Below are positions 59,870 to 64,000 of a DNA stretch of 64,000 nt, piece by piece. The translations under genes and the position numbers were made by a program. Below the pieces are notes generated by a model, which saw nothing but the letters and a program-made list of their open reading frames with translations, did no database searches and was not told where the DNA came from. How positions within the stretch are numbered: the stretch's first letter is position 1; the number at the start of each line of letters is the position of its first letter. Source of the DNA: Methylomonas methanica MC09 (GTDB lineage: Bacteria; Pseudomonadota; Gammaproteobacteria; Methylococcales; Methylomonadaceae); contig NC_015572.1 of NCBI RefSeq assembly GCF_000214665.1, forward strand, positions 310,001-374,000, read 5' to 3'.

Positions 59870-60979
59870 ATGAACAGTCCCCCCGATTTTTCAAACCTAT
59901 CGTCTTATTCCTGCGCAACGGATGAAACCCAAATCCACTCTCGTTTCCGCGCCATCGCCGAGCAAGGTGGTTTACGGCATGCCTTGCCGAAAGAGTTTGG
60001 CAGCTATGGCGATGGCTTTGCCGATTTATACCAAACCCATCGCCAACTGGGCCAAGCCAGCCGCGACCCAGGCTTGTTGTTGATGGTCAACGCCCATCTG
60101 TGGGGCATCGTGTTTCCCGTGCTGTTATACGGTAGCGCTGAGCAAAAGCAGCAGTTTTTACCCAAGCTGATTGCCGGCAACTGGCTGGGCGGTCATGCCA
60201 TCACCGAGCCGTCTTGCGGCTCCGATGTGCAGGCAATGACGGCCTTTGCCGAACGGGCTGATGAGAACTTTATTTTGAACGGCGAAAAACGCTATATCAC
60301 CAACGTGCCGTTGGCCGACTGGCTGGTGGTGTATGCCAAGCTGGAAGGCAAGATCACGGCTTTTTTGGTGTCGCGGCAGGATCAGGGTTGTATGTTCAGC
60401 CATGACGGCAGCTTGAATGCTTGCCATGGCAGTGTCACCGGTAGCGTGTTATTGGACAATTGCAGGCTGGATGCTTCGCGATTGTTGGGTAAGGTCGGCG
60501 CCGGCGCGCAGATGATACAAAAAGCCTTGGAATACGAGCGGGCCTTTGTGTTTGCCGGTATCGCCGGCATCATGCAATGGCAGTTGGATGAAGTGGTAAG
60601 GCACAGCCGGGACAGGCGCTCCGGCGGCGTACACTTGGGGAAACATCAAGCGATCAGTCATCGCATTGCCGATATGAAGCTGCGGCTGGATACCGTCGAT
60701 TTGTGGCTTAAGGAATGTGCGCGACTCTGCGATGCCGGCCAACGGCTGACGCTGGCTTCGGCGCAAACCAAACTGTATGCCGCCGAAGCGTTTTTGCAAT
60801 CCAGCCTGGATGCGGTGCAAATTATGGGGGCGGCGGGCCTGGAAGCGGGCAACGCTATGGCCGGGCTAGTGCAGGATGCCATGGCCGGACGCTTGTTTTC
60901 CGGCAGCTCGGAAGTGCAGAAAAACCTGATTGCGGCGCTGCTGGGTACCGGCGATGCGTATCGGGGTGGTCCGGCTTAG
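59870..60979 (+). CDS. Acyl-CoA-dehydrogenase-family enzyme (prolyl-carrier dehydrogenase-like)
   Basis: The 369-residue flavoenzyme has acyl-CoA dehydrogenase domains, with HAITEPSCGSDVQAMTAFAE, YITNVPLADW, YERAFVFAGIAGIMQWQL, and GKHQAISHRIADMKLRLDT. The last two are close in pattern to PltE/PigA-type L-prolyl-carrier dehydrogenases that make pyrrole-2-carbonyl carriers. It is split from the ligase gene by the TIR gene. Together with the ligase and carrier it forms a complete proline-to-pyrrole module. Confidence 0.88.
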   Translation: MNSPPDFSNLSSYSCATDETQIHSRFRAIAEQGGLRHALPKEFGSYGDGFADLYQTHRQLGQASRDPGLLLMVNAHLWGIVFPVLLYGSAEQKQQFLPKLIAGNWLGGHAITEPSCGSDVQAMTAFAERADENFILNGEKRYITNVPLADWLVVYAKLEGKITAFLVSRQDQGCMFSHDGSLNACHGSVTGSVLLDNCRLDASRLLGKVGAGAQMIQKALEYERAFVFAGIAGIMQWQLDEVVRHSRDRRSGGVHLGKHQAISHRIADMKLRLDTVDLWLKECARLCDAGQRLTLASAQTKLYAAEAFLQSSLDAVQIMGAAGLEAGNAMAGLVQDAMAGRLFSGSSEVQKNLIAALLGTGDAYRGGPA

Positions 60980-61129
60980 GTTTTTGGGAGTACAAACCTA
61001 GGTTTGTACTCCGGGCTGCATTTTGCTGTACCAAATCATCTGTCCGTCTTTCGGTTAGTTGTTTACAAGCAAACCCTTATTCAGGCATTGTGTGTCTATC
61101 AGCAAAAATTTAATGCGGAGATTTTAGAC

Positions 61130-61507
61130 ATGAAAAAATACTATTTAATATTGGCGTTTGTTCTGGCCGCGGCCGGCTGCCAGTTTCAGCAACCCGGCTA
61201 TTTGCAGATGGTATCGGCGACCGAATTGCATAACATCCTGCAAAACCGGGATGTGCTGTTGATCGATGTACATACACCGGAACAAAAACACATCAAGGGT
61301 ACCGATTTGGTGATTCCTTATAACCAAATCGAAGCAAACCAGGACAAGTTGCCGGCTGATAAAAATGCGCCGATTTACCTGTATTGCGAAGGCGGTCCGA
61401 TGGGTAACGCGGCGGCAAGGTCGCTGCATGCCTTGGGTTACAATAATTTATTCAACCTCGATGGCGGGACGCACGCTTGGGAAAAAGCCGGGTTTGAGGT
61501 CGAATAA
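61130..61507 (+). CDS. Rhodanese-like lipoprotein
   Basis: I take ATG 61130 as the start; 125 residues. It has lipobox AAGC (Cys17) and a rhodanese domain with LLIDVHTPEQKHIKG and catalytic Cys in YLYCEGGPMGNAAARSL. Single-domain rhodaneses carry sulfane sulfur or act as phosphatase-like relics; this one is anchored in the periplasm. It is near but not clearly part of the biosynthetic operon (150 bases gap). Confidence 0.88.
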   Translation: MKKYYLILAFVLAAAGCQFQQPGYLQMVSATELHNILQNRDVLLIDVHTPEQKHIKGTDLVIPYNQIEANQDKLPADKNAPIYLYCEGGPMGNAAARSLHALGYNNLFNLDGGTHAWEKAGFEVE

Positions 61508-61590
61508 GCCGCTACGGGCCGCTGCCGCCAGCTAGCTGAAGGACAACGAACTTTACCGTGGTTTGCCGAGACCGGACAGCAGGAAAACCG

Positions 61591-62673
61591 ATGAACCCAG
61601 CCATTACCCGTTACGAGAGAATCGCCAGTTTTGCCGCGCTGTGTGTGTTGCTGTTTGCCTGTTATCGGGTGCTGCAGCCGTTTATGTTCGATCTGCTTTG
61701 GGCGGCCATTCTGTGTTATGTCACGTGGCCACTGTACGCCGGCTTGCGGAATTGGGGTTTAAGTCGCGATTGGGCGGCGATAGGCATGGTGTTGCCGATA
61801 GGCTTGTTGGTGTTGACGCCTTTTGTCACCGCAGCCTTTAACTTTACCGAAGACATCAATCGGGTACTGCACTGGTTGGGCGAGAGCTCCCACAACTGGC
61901 CACCGCCGCCGGCCTGGTTGAAAAATCTGCCCTGGATTGGTGACAGTGCCGTCGAGACCTGGAAAAGCTTCGATGCAGATACCGGGCGCTTGATCAAACT
62001 GGCCCGCCAGTATGCCTTGAGCGTCAGCAGCTGGATTGTCAAACAAAGTATCGGTTTGGCGGGCGAGCTGATGCACATGGGGTTGAGCATACTGGTATTG
62101 TTTTTCTTTTATCGCGACGGCGAGCGGGTGGCGGAACACGCCATCAATGCAGTCGAGCGCTTGGCGGGCGAACAAACCCAACGTATTCTGCATATTGTCC
62201 GCACTAGTTTGCGGGCCGTGGTGTACGGCATACTCGGCACGGCGCTGGCGCAGGCTCTGGTTTCTATCCTGGGTTTTTTGATTGCTGGGGTGCCGTACGC
62301 GTTTGTGTTGGGGGTGGTGGCGTTCTTTTTGATGATTATTCCAGCTGCGGGTACTCTGGTCTGGCTGCCGATTTCCATTTGGTTGTTGATGGAAGGGGAA
62401 ACCGGCTGGGCTATTTTTATCGCCTTGTGGTTTTTGCTGTTGGTCGGCACCATCGATAACTGGCTGCGGCCGATTCTGATCAGCAGGGAAGTGGATTTGC
62501 CGTTTGTGCTGATTATGTTCGGAATTTTCGGCGGCCTGCTGGCCTTCGGATTTATCGGCGTTTTTATCGGGCCGACGATACTGGCTACCAGCTACGCGCT
62601 GATGTTGGATTGGTTGATCCGCAAGGAGCAGGAAACGCGCGTTGATCTTGAAATCGATCAGCAGGCCGACTGA
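61591..62673 (+). CDS. AI-2E family transporter
   Basis: I take ATG 61591 as the start; a GTG at 61558 is an alternative. The 360-residue protein has about seven to eight membrane helices and the family features VLPIGLLVLTPFVTAAF, FFFYRDGERV, PYAFVLGVVAFFLMIIPAAG and GFIGVFIGPTILA. AI-2E (YdiK/PerM) proteins are transporters of uncertain substrate; some are Na+/H+ antiporters. It is a single gene convergent with the cobalamin gene. Confidence 0.92.
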   Translation: MNPAITRYERIASFAALCVLLFACYRVLQPFMFDLLWAAILCYVTWPLYAGLRNWGLSRDWAAIGMVLPIGLLVLTPFVTAAFNFTEDINRVLHWLGESSHNWPPPPAWLKNLPWIGDSAVETWKSFDADTGRLIKLARQYALSVSSWIVKQSIGLAGELMHMGLSILVLFFFYRDGERVAEHAINAVERLAGEQTQRILHIVRTSLRAVVYGILGTALAQALVSILGFLIAGVPYAFVLGVVAFFLMIIPAAGTLVWLPISIWLLMEGETGWAIFIALWFLLLVGTIDNWLRPILISREVDLPFVLIMFGIFGGLLAFGFIGVFIGPTILATSYALMLDWLIRKEQETRVDLEIDQQAD

Positions 62674-62687
62674 CTGCTTAGACCGGT

Positions 62688-63722
62688 TCAGGCGCTTGCC
62701 ATGGCCGGATTGTTGAACTGTCTGATAGCTGGATCGGATAAGGCGGCCGATAAACGTTGCCAGCCGGTTTCACTGCCGGGCAAACCGAACCGCAGGCTGG
62801 TCGGGCTGTGGAACAAACGGGTCAAGATGCCTTGTTCGGCCAATAATGCATGCAATTCGGCGGCGTCTGGGGTTTTTAACCACTGAAACAAGTGGCATCC
62901 GCCCTGCGGTTGCCAGTCGCTATCGGTCAACAATTGGCGCAAACGCCTGCCCTGTTGTTGCAGATCGGCTGCCGTACGTTGCTGCCAATCCCGATCGGCC
63001 AGGGCTTGCGCCGCGACGAATCGGCCTGGATGGCTGATAGTCCAGGGTCCCAATATTTCCGCCAGCTGCGCTAGCAAGCTTTGCTCGGCTACTACGAAAC
63101 CGCAGCGTATCCCCGCCAAGCCGAAAAATTTGCCTATCGAGCGTAATACGATCAAACCCGGACGTACCGGTAAGTTCGTCAGGCTATGGGTCGGCATGCC
63201 GTCCATGAACGCTTCGTCGACGATCAGCCAGCCGCCGCGATTGCTCAGTTGCGCATGCCATGCCAGCAATTGCTCGGGCGCCCACAGGCGACCGGTGGGG
63301 TTGTTGGGATTAATGATGACCAGTACGTCCAGCGCGCCCAACTGTAGGTCTAGGGTCTCCGCTTCGACTATCCGCAGTCGATGCCCGGCTTTCTGCCAGC
63401 CGGCCGCATGTTCGGCATAGGCCGGGTGTAATACGCCTACCCGGCAGGCGGACCGTAATCTCGGTAGGGTTTGAATAGCGGCTTGGGAACCGGCCACCGG
63501 CAGCAAACAGCTGTTTTGGTAATAGGCGTGGGCGGCCGCCAATAAGCCGTCGTCCTCTTCCGGCAAGCGTTGCCAGCAGGCGGCCGGTATCGGCGGAACC
63601 GGCCAGCCGTTGGGATTGATGCCGGTGGATAAATCCAGCCAGTCGGACAAAGGGATGCCATACCGGCTGGCAGCCTGGCGTAATCGCCCGCCATGTTCAA
63701 GCAAGGCTGTCTCCAATGCCAA
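62688..63722 (-). CDS. cobD: L-threonine-phosphate decarboxylase
   Basis: The 344-residue PLP enzyme starts like CobD/CobC with EHGGRLRQAASRYGIPLSDWLDLSTGINPNGWP and has NPNNPTGRLW, DEAFMDG and the PLP-lysine in SIGKFFGLAGIRCGF. It makes (R)-1-amino-2-propanol O-2-phosphate for the lower cobalamin linker. The next cobalamin gene lies upstream and overlaps it by 26 bases. Named cobC in Pseudomonas nomenclature. Confidence 0.94.
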   Translation of the reverse strand: MALETALLEHGGRLRQAASRYGIPLSDWLDLSTGINPNGWPVPPIPAACWQRLPEEDDGLLAAAHAYYQNSCLLPVAGSQAAIQTLPRLRSACRVGVLHPAYAEHAAGWQKAGHRLRIVEAETLDLQLGALDVLVIINPNNPTGRLWAPEQLLAWHAQLSNRGGWLIVDEAFMDGMPTHSLTNLPVRPGLIVLRSIGKFFGLAGIRCGFVVAEQSLLAQLAEILGPWTISHPGRFVAAQALADRDWQQRTAADLQQQGRRLRQLLTDSDWQPQGGCHLFQWLKTPDAAELHALLAEQGILTRLFHSPTSLRFGLPGSETGWQRLSAALSDPAIRQFNNPAMASA

Positions 63723-64000
63723 TTAGTAAAAGCCATAAACCCAGGGTTTGATAAATCAAACGCGTAGCCAGTCGGATATCAGCGTCCGTTGGCGTTTGCT
63801 CGCCGCCGAACCAGGGCTTTTGTTTCAATTGGCCGTGGTAGATGGCGGGGCCGCCTAGTTGCAGGTTCAATGCTCCGGCGCCTGCCGTCATCACCGGGCC
63901 GGCATTGGGGCTTTCCAATAAATGCGCCTGATTTTGCCACGCGCGGATAGCCAAGCGGGAATTGCCGATGGCGGCATAACTCAGCGCGGTCAGGCGGGCG
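63697..64000 (-). CDS. cbiB: Adenosylcobinamide-phosphate synthase CbiB, C-terminal part (5' end outside window)
   Basis: The visible 100 residues carry the CbiB end: RLTALSYAAIGNSRLAIRAW, HLLESPNAGPVMTAGAGALNLQLGGPAIYHG, PWFGG and DIRLATRLIYQTLGLWLLL. CbiB joins aminopropanol phosphate, the product of the neighbouring decarboxylase, to cobyrate. The reading frame runs to the window edge. The 26-base overlap with the decarboxylase gene indicates one operon. Confidence 0.93.
   Translation of the reverse strand, partial: ARLTALSYAAIGNSRLAIRAWQNQAHLLESPNAGPVMTAGAGALNLQLGGPAIYHGQLKQKPWFGGEQTPTDADIRLATRLIYQTLGLWLLLIGIGDSLA

Overview
The window reads as chromosome from a gammaproteobacterial (type I) methanotroph, most like Methylomonas or a close relative. 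The main reason is a complete pmoCAB operon for particulate methane monooxygenase at 17.8-20.8 kb, with a true PmoA, backed by copper-handling genes, nitrogen-fixation accessory genes, type IV pilus genes and cobalamin genes. No tRNA, rRNA or CRISPR array was recognised.

Layout. 0-3 kb: end of a pilM-Q operon (pilO tail, pilP, pilQ). 3-11 kb: housekeeping genes (ComM-like AAA+ ATPase, UbiK, a MarR regulator with a cysteine-rich tail, a MoxR/DUF58/transglutaminase operon, an SPFH/NfeD pair). 11.3-13.4 kb: a two-component system. 13.4-16.9 kb: a probable copper operon (BNR-repeat lipoprotein with a CxCC motif, CopC, a membrane-anchored two-cysteine protein that may be PmoD-like, and a HupE/UreJ-type membrane protein). 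17.6-20.8 kb: pmoCAB with a sigma70-like promoter, hairpins between the genes and a strong terminator. 21-35 kb: a small lipoprotein, citrate synthase, ComFB, two MacB-type permeases, an EamA transporter, a membrane cytochrome c-like protein, a Gfo/Idh oxidoreductase, the ydbH-ynbE-ydbL lipid-transport operon, and a GspE/PilB-type ATPase paired with an HDOD protein.

35.2-43.6 kb is a mobile-element pile-up. A group II intron sits at the edge of a REP-like palindrome. Its maturase gene is cut by one IS3-family copy, a second inverted copy lies inside a duplicated intron 3' end, and then come a frameshifted REP-associated transposase (RAYT), an IS630-family element and a SUFU-domain gene. 43.9-46.3 kb holds four nitrogen-fixation-associated genes (flavodoxin, [4Fe-4S] LRV-repeat protein, an unknown, an ankyrin protein) without nif structural genes. 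Next is a stand-alone zinc-ribbon/PD-(D/E)xK nuclease.

47.7-61 kb is the most interesting part: two divergent gene blocks that together look like a natural-product locus. One half resembles the aryl-polyene/outer-membrane type (ketosynthase, chain-length-factor-like ketosynthase, ACP, MMPL exporter, LolA-like protein, COG4648 membrane protein, BamE-like lipoprotein, halogenase-like flavoprotein). The other resembles proline-to-pyrrole loading (carrier protein, condensation-domain protein, prolyl-AMP-ligase-like enzyme, prolyl-carrier dehydrogenase-like enzyme). A membrane TIR-domain gene of different composition lies between the ligase and dehydrogenase genes. I infer a pyrrole-primed, possibly halogenated, envelope-exported polyketide-like product. 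Ketoreductase and dehydratase genes are not in the window. The right edge has a rhodanese lipoprotein, an AI-2E family transporter, and the cobalamin genes for threonine-phosphate decarboxylase and (partial) CbiB.
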